In this document: positions 22,658 to 31,388 of the stretch, in pieces
How positions within the stretch are numbered: the first letter of the stretch is position 1
Layout: each line of letters begins with the position of its first letter
Origin: Mytilus californianus
Lineage: Eukaryota; Mollusca; Bivalvia; Mytilida; Mytilidae
Direction of reading: 5' to 3'
DNA length: 64,000 bases
Assembly: GCF_021869535.1 (NCBI RefSeq)
Contig: NW_026262701.1
Coordinates: forward strand, 3,611,501 to 3,675,500
Made by a program: the position numbers and the translations under genes
Notes under the pieces: model-generated
Database searches by the model: none
What the model was told of the DNA's origin: nothing
Seen by the model: only the letters and a program-made list of their open reading frames with translations

Positions 22658-25540
22658 CACAAATCAATCAGATACTGGAAGGACAACGATCAGATGTTCA
22701 TTACAACCAGAGCTGCAAAACGTGTACTGAAATGTATAAAAGAGAACAATTGCGTAACTATTATGGCTAGTTCTGGTGTAGGGAAGACAGTCACTCTCCG
22801 ACATGTCGCTTTACAGATGACAGATGAAGGATATGATGTTCTGCTGGTAACAGATCCAGGTGACATTGTCAAGTTTTATAATCCAAACCAGAAAGGATTG
22901 TTTGTTATTGATGATTTATGTGGAAACTATTCTTTAAACGATGCTGACATTAAAATGTGGGAACCTGTCATGAAACGTTTAAAAGGAATTCTTGAAAATG
23001 AAGTGGCAAAAGTCATTGTTGCATGTCGATTACAAGTGTACCAGGATGACAAGTTTGAATTTTTGTCTGTCTTTAAGTCGTGTGTCTGCAACATGCTATC
23101 GGAGAAGCTGTGTTTACTAAAGAGTGAAAAACAATTAATAGCTGAGTTATATCTGAAAACAAAAGCCTATGAAATCACTGACCTTTATGATTTATATGAT
23201 TGTTTTCCCCTTATATGTAAGCTGTTTTATGATAATCCTAATTTTAATATTACATTTTCCAGAATCAGTTTTTCAGTTTATGCAGCAGAGGTTGACAAAC
23301 TACGGAAAAGGGGATATTACGCTAAGTACTGTGCTTTGGGTTTATGTGTAATGTTTAATAACAGACTGAATGAAGAATTGTTGACTGAAGAAGTGGATGA
23401 AAAAACAAAAACAATCATTGGTAACATATGTGAGGCATGCAGACTAGACAGAGGAACATCAAGACTTCTTTTAAAAGATGAACTTGATTCGCTTTCAGGT
23501 ACATTCATTAAAAAAAACCAAAATGTGTACCAAAGTATACATGATAAAATATTTGACTTTCTTACATTTTATTTCGGACAGAATATAATTCAATGCTTAA
23601 TAAAGAATGCACATTGCAGGTTAATCATGGAAAGATTTTCTTTGGAAAGACACGTTGGTGTAGATCCTTTTGTAACAATTGTGCCCCTTAAGTATCATCA
23701 AATGTACATAGAAAGAATGATTGAGGACTGGTCAAAAGGTGCAGTCAATGAAGTATTTTGTAGTTCTAATATGAAAATACCACAAATCAGGCACAGATTT
23801 TTATGTCATTTGAATACACTGGATTTACTATACCAGAGACAATTAGCACACACCTGCGACTCTGCAAACAAAGGTACTGCACTGTTACTGTGTTGTTTAC
23901 ATGGTGATGGTCCTATGGTACAGTGGTGTTTAAAACAAGATGTTGATATCAATCAGTGTAGGCAGAATGATACAACTCCAGTTTTTGTAGCTACCCGTGA
24001 AGGTCATACAAGGATAGTGGGAATGTTATTAGACAGAGGAGCAGATTGTAATAAAGGGAATAATCTTGGTGAGTCACCTTTATTGTCTGCTTGTATATAT
24101 GGACATACAGAAATATTAAGGATGTTGTTAGACAAAGGAGCAGATTATAAAGCATGTACCAATAGTGGATGGTCACCTGTAATGTGTGCTTGTAGACATG
24201 GTAAAACTGAAATAGTTAGGATGTTGTTAGATAGAGGAGTAGATTACAATGACTGTGACCATACTGGCAAGTCACCTGTCATGTTTGCTTGTATTAGTGG
24301 CCATATAGAAATATTAAATATGTTGTTAAACAAAGGAGTAGATTATAATAAATGTGACAAAAATGGTTGGCCACCTATAATGTTTGCTTGTAATAATGGA
24401 CACAGAGAGGTTGTCAAGGTGTTGTTAGAAAAAAACGTAGATTATAATAAATGTAACAGTGAAGGTTGGTCACCTTTAATGTATGCCTGTTTCAGTGGAC
24501 ATACAGAAACAGTGAAGTTGTTGTTAGACAGAGAAGTAGATTATGATAAATGTAATAACGATGGTTGGTCACCTTTTTTGTATGCTTGTAACTTTGGATA
24601 TACTGAAATAGTAAAGATGTTGTTAGACAAGGGAGTAGATTATAATTACTCACAAGTAGGTGGTCAGTCAGCTGTACTGTTTGCTTGCTTCAGTGGACAT
24701 ACAGACATAGTAAAGATGTTATTAGATAGAGGAGTAGATTGTAGTAAATGTTACATTGATGGTGTGTCACTTATAATGTCTGCGTGTCACAGTGGACATT
24801 TAGAAATAGTAAAAATGTTGTTAGACAGAGGTGTAGATCATAACAAATGTAACGATGATGGTGAGTCAACTTTAATGTATGCTTGTGAAAGAGGACACAC
24901 AGAAATAGTCAAGATTTTGTTAGACAAAGGGGCAGACTATAATAAATGTAACAATGAAGGTGAGTCACCTGTAATGTCTGCTTGTTACAGTGGACGAATA
25001 GAAATATTACGGCTTTTGTTAGATGGAGGGGCAGATTATAGAAAATGTGACAATTATGGTCGGTCGCCTTTAGTTTGTGGTTGTGAACATGGACGCAAAG
25101 AAATAGTAGGGATGTTGTTAGACAGGGATGTAGATTATAATCAATTGAACAGTGACGACAAGACACCTTTACAGTGTGCGTGTATACATGGACATACCGA
25201 AATAGTAGAGATGTTGTTAGACAGAGGAGCAGATTATAATAAATGTGACAGTAATGGTTGGTCACCTTTGATTTGTGCTTGCGACAATGGACGAACAAAA
25301 ATCGTAAGGATATTGTTAGACAGAGGAGCAGATTTTGAAAAATGTGCCAATGATGGAAAGTCACCTGTAATGTTTGCCTGTGACAATGGACAAACAGAAA
25401 TAATAAGGATGTTGTTAGACATGGGAGTGAATTGTGATCAATGTGACAATGATGGTTTGTCGTCTGAAGAAATTGCTTCTACAAGAGCTACAAGTGACAT
25501 AGTTTCTGTGATATACTCCAGGAAGGAATCAAGTACGTAA
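22658..25540 (+). CDS. STAND-type (nSTAND3-like) NTPase with ankyrin repeats
   Basis: Large exon with 948 codons from the first ATG (22694). Residues 25-32 are a P-loop (ASSGVGKT) and residues 68-75 a Walker B strand (GLFVIDDL), as in STAND NTPases, intracellular switch ATPases often used in innate immunity. Residues about 80-390 are a helical region with no motif I can name. From about residue 393, roughly 16 ankyrin repeats of 33 residues follow, most reading (D/E)GxSPLMxACxxGHTEIVKMLLDRGVDYNKC. The last, at the C-terminus, is degenerate. The repeats are very similar to one another, so recent expansion is likely. The ankyrin stack should bind a protein ligand. The normal N-terminal residues of the NTPase (KSIRYWKDND) lie upstream of the first ATG, after a good acceptor site. 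An upstream exon, probably with an effector or recruitment domain, is therefore expected but was not found in the window. CAA|GTACGT at 25530-25538 is a plausible donor overlapping the stop. An intronless or recently retroposed copy is the alternative. Confidence 0.85.
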   Translation, partial: HKSIRYWKDNDQMFITTRAAKRVLKCIKENNCVTIMASSGVGKTVTLRHVALQMTDEGYDVLLVTDPGDIVKFYNPNQKGLFVIDDLCGNYSLNDADIKMWEPVMKRLKGILENEVAKVIVACRLQVYQDDKFEFLSVFKSCVCNMLSEKLCLLKSEKQLIAELYLKTKAYEITDLYDLYDCFPLICKLFYDNPNFNITFSRISFSVYAAEVDKLRKRGYYAKYCALGLCVMFNNRLNEELLTEEVDEKTKTIIGNICEACRLDRGTSRLLLKDELDSLSGTFIKKNQNVYQSIHDKIFDFLTFYFGQNIIQCLIKNAHCRLIMERFSLERHVGVDPFVTIVPLKYHQMYIERMIEDWSKGAVNEVFCSSNMKIPQIRHRFLCHLNTLDLLYQRQLAHTCDSANKGTALLLCCLHGDGPMVQWCLKQDVDINQCRQNDTTPVFVATREGHTRIVGMLLDRGADCNKGNNLGESPLLSACIYGHTEILRMLLDKGADYKACTNSGWSPVMCACRHGKTEIVRMLLDRGVDYNDCDHTGKSPVMFACISGHIEILNMLLNKGVDYNKCDKNGWPPIMFACNNGHREVVKVLLEKNVDYNKCNSEGWSPLMYACFSGHTETVKLLLDREVDYDKCNNDGWSPFLYACNFGYTEIVKMLLDKGVDYNYSQVGGQSAVLFACFSGHTDIVKMLLDRGVDCSKCYIDGVSLIMSACHSGHLEIVKMLLDRGVDHNKCNDDGESTLMYACERGHTEIVKILLDKGADYNKCNNEGESPVMSACYSGRIEILRLLLDGGADYRKCDNYGRSPLVCGCEHGRKEIVGMLLDRDVDYNQLNSDDKTPLQCACIHGHTEIVEMLLDRGADYNKCDSNGWSPLICACDNGRTKIVRILLDRGADFEKCANDGKSPVMFACDNGQTEIIRMLLDMGVNCDQCDNDGLSSEEIASTRATSDIVSVIYSRKESST

Positions 25541-25641
25541 CTGAACGATAAATGTTTAAGGACCTTGAACACAAGATATTCATTTTACGCATGTGCGGTC
25601 AATCAATACCCATGTAAAGTATTGTTGAATGTAAAATATAA

Positions 25642-25647
25642 ATTAAA
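25642..25647 (+). terminator. candidate polyadenylation signal ATTAAA
   Basis: Lies about 100 bases after the stop of the NTPase-ankyrin exon. A canonical AATAAA also occurs at 25744-25749. Relevant only if this exon is the last one. Confidence 0.35.
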
Positions 25648-25765
25648 AGTTTGTAAGTATTGAAGACATGTTCGATTTTATGTGGATTAGAATTATAATT
25701 AACTATCATTGTATGATCGCTATAATACAACTAATAAAACAACAATAAATTATTGTTTCCTGTGT

Positions 25766-25768
<3 letters not shown>

Positions 25769-25835
<67 letters not shown>
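25769..25835. repeat. (CT)33 microsatellite
   Basis: An uninterrupted CT dinucleotide run of about 66 bases. The minus-strand arginine/glutamate frame through it is an artefact. Confidence 0.98.
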
Positions 25836-25837
<2 letters not shown>

Positions 25838-26119
25838 TTTAATCGTAATCCGTAGTCGGCGTTTATTTTTTTTTTTAAATTGTTCTCCTCTGAAACGGCT
25901 TTTCAAATTTGAACTAAAGTTTGTGTTACCTTGGTATATCATTGTTCAAATTCGTATCCGAGATTTTGATTTGTCTCCAAACATCGATTCTAAAATTTTC
26001 AAGAAAGTAGACAATTCATTGGAAATTATTAACCCTAAAAGTTCGAAGACAAGATCTACAAATAAATAAAATTGTATCGTCATTCGACTACTTATGGGAG
26101 TTTGGCCCTAAGATAACAA

Positions 26120-26340
26120 TGATTAAAATAGAGAATGGAAATGGGGAATGTGTCAAAGGGACAACAACCCGACCAAAGAGTAAAAACACAGCCGAAGGCC
26201 ACCTTTTTGCATAGTTCTAAAATTTAACATAAACCTTACTAGGTTTATTATCCTAGATGCGCATTTGGACAATTGACATCTCTTCAGTGATGCTCGAGGC
26301 CAATATATTTGAAAGCCAAAACACAAATACAACATTCGAA
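26120..26340 (+). repeat. family H fragment followed by family G-like fragment
   Basis: 'gagaatggaaatggggaatgtgtcaaagggacaacaacccgacca' matches 42222-42266. It is followed by 'atgcgcatttggacaattgac', which is related to the family G core. Confidence 0.8.
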
Positions 26341-26402
26341 CAGCAAAAGAAATCAAAACGGATCTAGTATAGCCAAATCTAAAAAATCGTAAATGATCAA
26401 CT

Positions 26403-26661
26403 AAAAAGTAAAATACCAAAAATACCAGACTCCAAGGAAAAATTAAAACGGAAAGTCCCTTATCAAATGGCAAAATCTAAAGCTCAAACAAATCAAACGA
26501 ATGGAAAACAACTGTCATATTTCTGACTTGGTACAGGCATTTCCTTGCGTAGAAAATGGTGGATTAAACCTGGTTTTATAGCTAGCTTAACCTCTCACGT
26601 TCATGACAGTCGCATGAAATTCAATTATATTGACAACAAGGTGTAAAAAAACAAACAGACA
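26403..26661 (+). repeat. interspersed repeat family B, left part of an interrupted copy
   Basis: A full-length match to the 22.2 kb copy up to 'attatattgacaac' and on into 'aaacaaacagaca'. It is broken at 26664 by the 4-kb element. The sequence after the element (30655 onwards) is probably its continuation. Confidence 0.8.
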
Positions 26662-26663
26662 TA

Positions 26664-26691
26664 CAGCCCTTGGATGGTGTTAATTTCCCAA
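26664..26691 (+). repeat. left terminal inverted repeat of the 4-kb element
   Basis: Starts CAGCCCTTGGATGGTGT and is preceded by TA. Pairs with 30627-30654. Confidence 0.75.
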
Positions 26692-26699
26692 AAAAAACG

Positions 26700-26850
26700 T
26701 GTATGGTGTAATGGTGTATGGCAAATGGTGCAATGGTAGAAGGTGTATGATGCTATGGTGTATGGTGTAAGGGGAATGGTGTAATGGTGTATGAGGAATG
26801 GTGTGATTGTGTAACGTGCGATCGGGAATGGTGTGAATGAATGGTGTACG
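26700..26850 (+). repeat. ATGGTGTA minisatellite, left
   Basis: Irregular repeats of GTGTATGGTGTAATGG and variants with units of 6-16 bases. They read in the same orientation as the array at 30510-30625. Confidence 0.85.
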
Positions 26851-27569
26851 ACATTTCATTGGTTGAAACCGAGGTTCATTTTATTTTAATTTTTCGGATT
26901 GTAAACATAAACAATAATAATAATCCTATTGTTCTTTTTTCCTAGTATAGCAAATAACTTTACTAGTTAGACTCTATGTTATATATATTTTATACACATA
27001 TTAAAATTTTATTTTTTTTTCATAATTTTATTTACATTAAACAATGGCTATAATATTACACACTTGTGATCACAAAAAGTCATGCAGTTATCATAAAAGA
27101 AAGGATTTTATTTAAACTAGAAGGCGGATAAAAAGGTTATCCACGCATCGGTAAAATATTTTTATATCATGGGTTATCAACATCATTTTTAAAGTTGCTT
27201 CGTTCCCCATTTTTGACAGTCTCTTTATAAATATTTCATCGTAATTCACCTTTCTTTGCCTTGGATTTATCCTGTTTTCCAAAAAATGTTCAAAGGAAAA
27301 TTGTACAGTGTTATTGCACATAAGGTGTTGTATAATTGTGAACAATCTCGTCAATTTCCTTACATTTGTCATTACGGAATATAATGATATCATGAACGTC
27401 CGAAAAAATATACTCATGTGAACAGGAATGAAATATTTGCCAATTGATATTTAGCCACCAACAAAATCAACCAACCGACATAATATACTAACAGTATACT
27501 TTTCCTAGAAGAGAACTTCTCATACTTTTCATTATAAAGTACAAATGAAATCTGTCATGTCAGTCACAG
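26851..27569. other. non-repetitive left interior of the 4-kb element
   Basis: AT-rich. A minus-strand frame of 101 codons (27417-27112) has no recognisable domain. Very diverged satellite-like sequence may begin near 27540. Confidence 0.4.
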
Positions 27570-29837
27570 TGTTGGATGATGTGGTGGTATAGTTTTATTA
27601 TACAAACCATCCTGAACTTATGCAAGCACGACTAATTTATGCGCAGACCAACCCATCACACAATAGCCCAAAAGGAATCTGTGATGTACCCATCCATATT
27701 TAGAAGTCATGGAAGTGGGATATACAAATACTGCATAATACTGACTTTAGTGACAGTTTTATATTACGAATACAGAGATGAAATGCTGGCACTATAAATT
27801 AAAGTGAACAAGATTTTGTAGTCATTGTTTTCCAATATTTCTGTCATATGTATTATATAAGCCATCCTAACATCAAAATATTATTGCGTTATAATGCGGC
27901 TATATATATTTACATAATAAAGTGCAAATATGGTCAGTTCTGTTTGATGCTGTTGAATAATTTTGTTATACGAGTCAGCCTGAGGTATTAAAATTACTGA
28001 AATTTTGTTGCGAGACAATATTTTGAAAAAAAAGAGGACATGCTGGCTATCTAGATTGATGGGGACAAATTTTTGTTTTCATTGTATTATACAATCCATC
28101 CTGACATCAAAATATAGCTGATTTACTATGCGGCTATATAGATTTACATAATAAAGTGCAAATATGGTCAGTTTTGGTTGATGTTTTAAAATAATTTTGT
28201 TATACTAGTCAGCCTTAGATATCAAAATTACTGAAATTTTGTTGCGAGACAATATTTTGAATAAAAAGAGGACATGCTGGCAATCTTAACTGATGGGGAT
28301 AATTTTTGTTGTCATTGTGTTGCAATGTTGCTGTCATTTCTATTTTACAGTCCATTCTGACAATAAAATATAGCTGATTTACTATGTGGCTATATAGATA
28401 TACATAATATTAAAAGTGCAAATATGGTCAGTTTTGGTTGATGCTTTCAAATAATTTTGTTATACAAGTCAGCATGAGGTATCAAAACTACTGAAATTTT
28501 GTTGCGAGACAATATTTTGAATAAAAAGAGGACATGCTGGCCATCTAGATTGATGGGGACAATTTTTTGTTGTTATTGTATTGCAATGTTGCTGTCATTT
28601 GTATTATACAATCCATCCTGACATCAAAATATTGCTGATTTACTATGTGGCTATATAAATTTACATAATAAAGTGCAAATATGGTCAGTTTTGGTGGATG
28701 CTTTAAAATAATTTTGTTATACGAGTCAGCCTGAGGTATCAAAACTACTGAAATTTTCTTACGAGACAATATTTTGAATAAAAGAGGACATGCTGGCATC
28801 TAGATTGATCAGGACATATTTTTGTTGTCATTGTATTGCACTGTTGCTGTCATTTGTATTATACAATCCATCCTGACATCAAAATATTGCTGATTTTCTA
28901 TGCGGCTATATAGATTTACATAATAAAGTGCAAATATGGTCAGTTTTGGTTGATGCTTTAACATAGTTTTATTATACGAGTCAGCCTGAGGTATCAAAAC
29001 TACTGAAATTTTCTTGCGAGACAATATTTTGAATAAAAAGAGGACATGCTGGCTATCTAGATTGATGGGGACAAATTTTTGTTGTCATTGTATTGCAATG
29101 TTGCTGTCATTGTATTGCAATGTTGCTGTCATTTGTATTATACAATCCATCCTGACATCAAAATATTGCTGATTTACTCTGCGGCTATATAGATTTACAT
29201 AATAAAGTGCAAATATGGTCAGTTTTGGTTGATGCTTTAACATAGTTTTGTTATACGAGTCAGCCTGAGGTATCAAAACTACTGAAATTTTCTTGCGAGA
29301 CAATATTTTGAATAAAAAGAGGACATGCTGGCTATCTAGATTGATGGTGACAAATTTTTGTTGTTATTGTATTGCAATGATGCTGTCATTTGTATCATAC
29401 AATCCATCCTGACATCAAAATATTGCTGATTTTCTATGCGGCTATATAGATTTACATAATGAAGTGCAAATATGGTCAGTTTTGGTTGATTCGTTTAAAT
29501 AATTTGGTTATACGAGTCAGCCTGAGGTATCAAAACTACTGAAATTTTCTTGCGAGACAATATTTTGAATAAAAAGAGGACATGCTGGCAATCTAGATTG
29601 ATGGGGTCAAATTTTTGTTGTTATTGTACAAGTTGTATTGCAATGTTGCTGTCATTTGTATTATACAATCCATCCTGACATCAAAATATTGCTGATTTAT
29701 ATGCGGCTATATAGATTTACATAATAAAGTGAAAATATGGTCAGTTTTGGTTGATACGTTAAAATAATTTTTTTATATGCATGATATGAGTCAGCATGAT
29801 CGAGGTATCAAAATTACTGAAATTTTGTTGCGAGACA
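27570..29837 (+). repeat. satellite array, about 256-bp monomers
   Basis: The landmark GAGGACATGCTGG recurs at 28034, 28268, 28528, 28784, 29040, 29319 and 29576, giving spacings of 234, 260, 256, 256, 279 and 257. The 279 interval is explained by a duplicated 'tgttgctgtcattgtattgcaa' near 29090-29130. The two leftmost units (27570-28030) are much more diverged than the interior ones, as expected when unequal exchange homogenises the middle of an array. Short minus-strand frames repeated per monomer (KISVVLIPQADSYNK) follow from the monomer sequence. Confidence 0.95.
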
Positions 29838-30059
29838 AGCTAGGATGAAATTTGAAAAAAATAGGCAGGACATGATATTGAGTAAAAAAAAAGGCAGGAT
29901 GACATTATTTGCAAAAAAAAAAGGCAGGATGACAATTTATGTAAAAAAAAAGTCAGGATAAACTTAAAAAAAAGGCAGGACCCGAATAGAGTGAAAAATA
30001 AAAAGGCAGGACCGAATAGAGGGAAAAATAAAAAGGCAGGACAAAATTTTTCATCCTAG

Positions 30060-30060
<1 letters not shown>
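29838..30060. repeat. nested inverted-repeat block with AAAAAGGCAGGA minisatellite
   Basis: GCTAGGATGAAATTTG at the left is mirrored by CAAAATTTTTCATCCTAGC at the right. Between them lie about seven units of (A)n-GGCAGGA(C/T) with short spacers. The inverted ends suggest a separate small foldback element inserted into the last satellite monomer. Confidence 0.75.

Positions 30061-30103
<43 letters not shown>
30060..30103. repeat. poly-C run of 44 bases
   Basis: Uninterrupted C from 30060 to 30103, then G and four more C. The complementary poly-G strand could form quadruplexes. The exact length may be unreliable in the assembly. Confidence 0.9.
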
Positions 30104-30104
<1 letters not shown>

Positions 30105-30509
30105 CCCCATAAAAATCAAATGGTAGCTCCCTAGGTACTATTCATTTTTGGCATTGTTTGTCGATTTTATCTGAAAACCAAGTTTATAAGATTTACGCTA
30201 CATTTTAAAACCGATAATAATAGCATTGTAACCAATATCGTTTTTAATTTATAGATAGGCAGATCGCGGATAAATTTGCATTTCAAGCAAAGTTTTATGC
30301 GTACTTTATTTACAAATAAATGTATATATATTTAATCTGTATTGTTTATATAACCATCATAGGCATGACCACGGAGATTTTAATTTTATACATTAATTTA
30401 CAATATTGTGATCAAAATTCGTTTTTTAAAACAAATAAATAATTTTGTAGTCGCACGCTTTCTTTGAAATTTAAATGCATTATGGGTAATTTCGGATCGT
30501 GTAGATAGA
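30104..30509. other. non-repetitive right interior of the 4-kb element
   Basis: No coding content recognised. Confidence 0.4.
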
Positions 30510-30625
30510 ATGGGGAATGGTGTATGGTGTAATGTGTAAGGTGTATGGTGCAAAGGTGTAACGTGTATGGTGTAATGGCACAAGGTGTATGGTGTAATGG
30601 TGTATGGTGAATGGTGTATGGTGTG
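30510..30625 (+). repeat. ATGGTGTA minisatellite, right
   Basis: Same motif set as 26700-26850 and on the same strand, although the adjacent terminus is inverted. Minus-strand Thr/His-rich frames are by-products. Confidence 0.85.
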
Positions 30626-30626
30626 A

Positions 30627-30654
30627 GTTGGAAGTTTACACCATCCAAGGACTG
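30627..30654 (-). repeat. right terminal inverted repeat of the 4-kb element
   Basis: Ends ...ACACCATCCAAGGACTG and is followed by TA. Pairs with 26664-26691. Confidence 0.75.
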
Positions 30655-30830
30655 TAATAGGTAAAAATGTCAAAAATAGGGGTACATTAGTCATTATTGT
30701 GTTATAATCTTAATTACTATAAAAACAAACAAATATATCAACAAAGAAAAACAAAATGGCATATAGACAAAGCACATAAACAAAAATGAAAGACAAGAAT
30801 AAAAAAAAATGATAATATAAAATAGCTACT
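30655..30830 (+). repeat. probable right part of the interrupted family B repeat
   Basis: 'ataggtaaaaatgtcaaaaatag' follows the right TA. By position it should continue the family B copy cut at 26661. No uninterrupted copy in this window reaches this far, so the join is inferred. Confidence 0.45.
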
Positions 30831-30839
30831 AATTGCTAG

Positions 30840-30996
30840 AGAGGTAATAAAGTCGTCTGCACAGTTTCATGGTTTTAATACAACTGATAAACTAATACAA
30901 GTTACACACATGATAAGACGCGATTATAACGGTCTGCATCTGTTAAAGTAATTAAGTTCTGTAGTGACCTTAGATAAACAATTTCAATACATTACA
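30840..30996 (-). repeat. partial 3' LTR of the Gypsy element
   Basis: Starts with TGTAATGTATTG on the minus strand directly after a purine tract, as an LTR should. The far end is not defined and may be truncated by the family B/4-kb element complex. No matching 5' LTR was found upstream. Confidence 0.55.
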
Positions 30997-31009
30997 TCTC
31001 TCCCTTTCT
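30997..31009 (-). promoter_or_regulatory. polypurine tract of the Gypsy element
   Basis: AGAAAGGGAGAGA on the minus strand, immediately followed by TGTAATG. This is the usual plus-strand primer site between pol and the 3' LTR. Confidence 0.7.
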
Positions 31010-31388
31010 AGATTTAATCTTTATCAGTCAGTAGAATAATAAAATGAAATAAAATTAATGAATTGTGAAATTAGCCATAAAATGAATTTTCTTTAATACA
31101 TTAACGATGTCCATAAAACAGCGGTGTAATCATGTCTAAATGTTGTAAACATAGTTTTCTGTGCGGTAAACATAGCAATTAATATCATGAATGAATGAAT
31201 GAATCACAACTGAATTAAAGTGTAAAATCCTTTGGTATTCTCGGTCTAAATAGTACTAAAGACATCATACGATACGCAGAAAATTAAAACTTATTCACTT
31301 GATCATAAATACTAAGCGTGATGCTTAGTTAAATGTGAGCTCAGGATTATTATGCCTGTTCACTAGCTACACATTACTTTACATAACA

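Larger units (their letters stand above)
26664..30654. mobile_element. candidate 4-kb non-autonomous TIR element loaded with satellites
   Basis: The termini are inverted copies. The left end reads CAGCCCTTGGATGGTGT followed by TAATTTCCC; the reverse complement of the right end reads CAGTCCTTGGATGGTGT followed by AAACTTCCA. About 24 of 28 positions match. The dinucleotide TA flanks both ends (26662-26663 and 30655-30656), as expected for a TA target duplication. Inside are two ATGGTGTA minisatellites next to the ends, a satellite of about 256-bp units (27570-29837), a nested inverted-repeat block with a purine-rich minisatellite (29838-30060), and a 44-base poly-C run. No transposase or other convincing coding region is present, so it would have to be mobilised in trans. 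The TA target and CAG start would fit a Tc1/mariner-type enzyme, but that is conjecture. Confidence 0.7.

Noticed and set aside
24909-25364. 151-codon minus-strand open frame opposite the ankyrin repeats
   Set aside because: It is periodic with the 99-bp ankyrin coding repeat and only mirrors it. There is no independent protein similarity.
25706-25942. Arg/Glu-rich frame through the (CT)n run
   Set aside because: A dinucleotide repeat gives an alternating two-residue frame; not a gene.
27112-27417. 101-codon minus-strand frame inside the 4-kb element, a possible transposase remnant
   Set aside because: No DDE/DDD motif, zinc finger or other domain can be seen. Random frames of this length are expected in this much DNA.
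28545-29303. Three similar minus-strand frames (KISVVLIPQADSYNK type)
   Set aside because: They are one frame repeated in each 256-bp satellite monomer, with different lengths and no start context. A coding satellite would keep the frame across monomers.
30398-30694. Thr/His/Tyr-rich frames near 30.5 kb
   Set aside because: They translate the ATGGTGTA minisatellite on the opposite strand.
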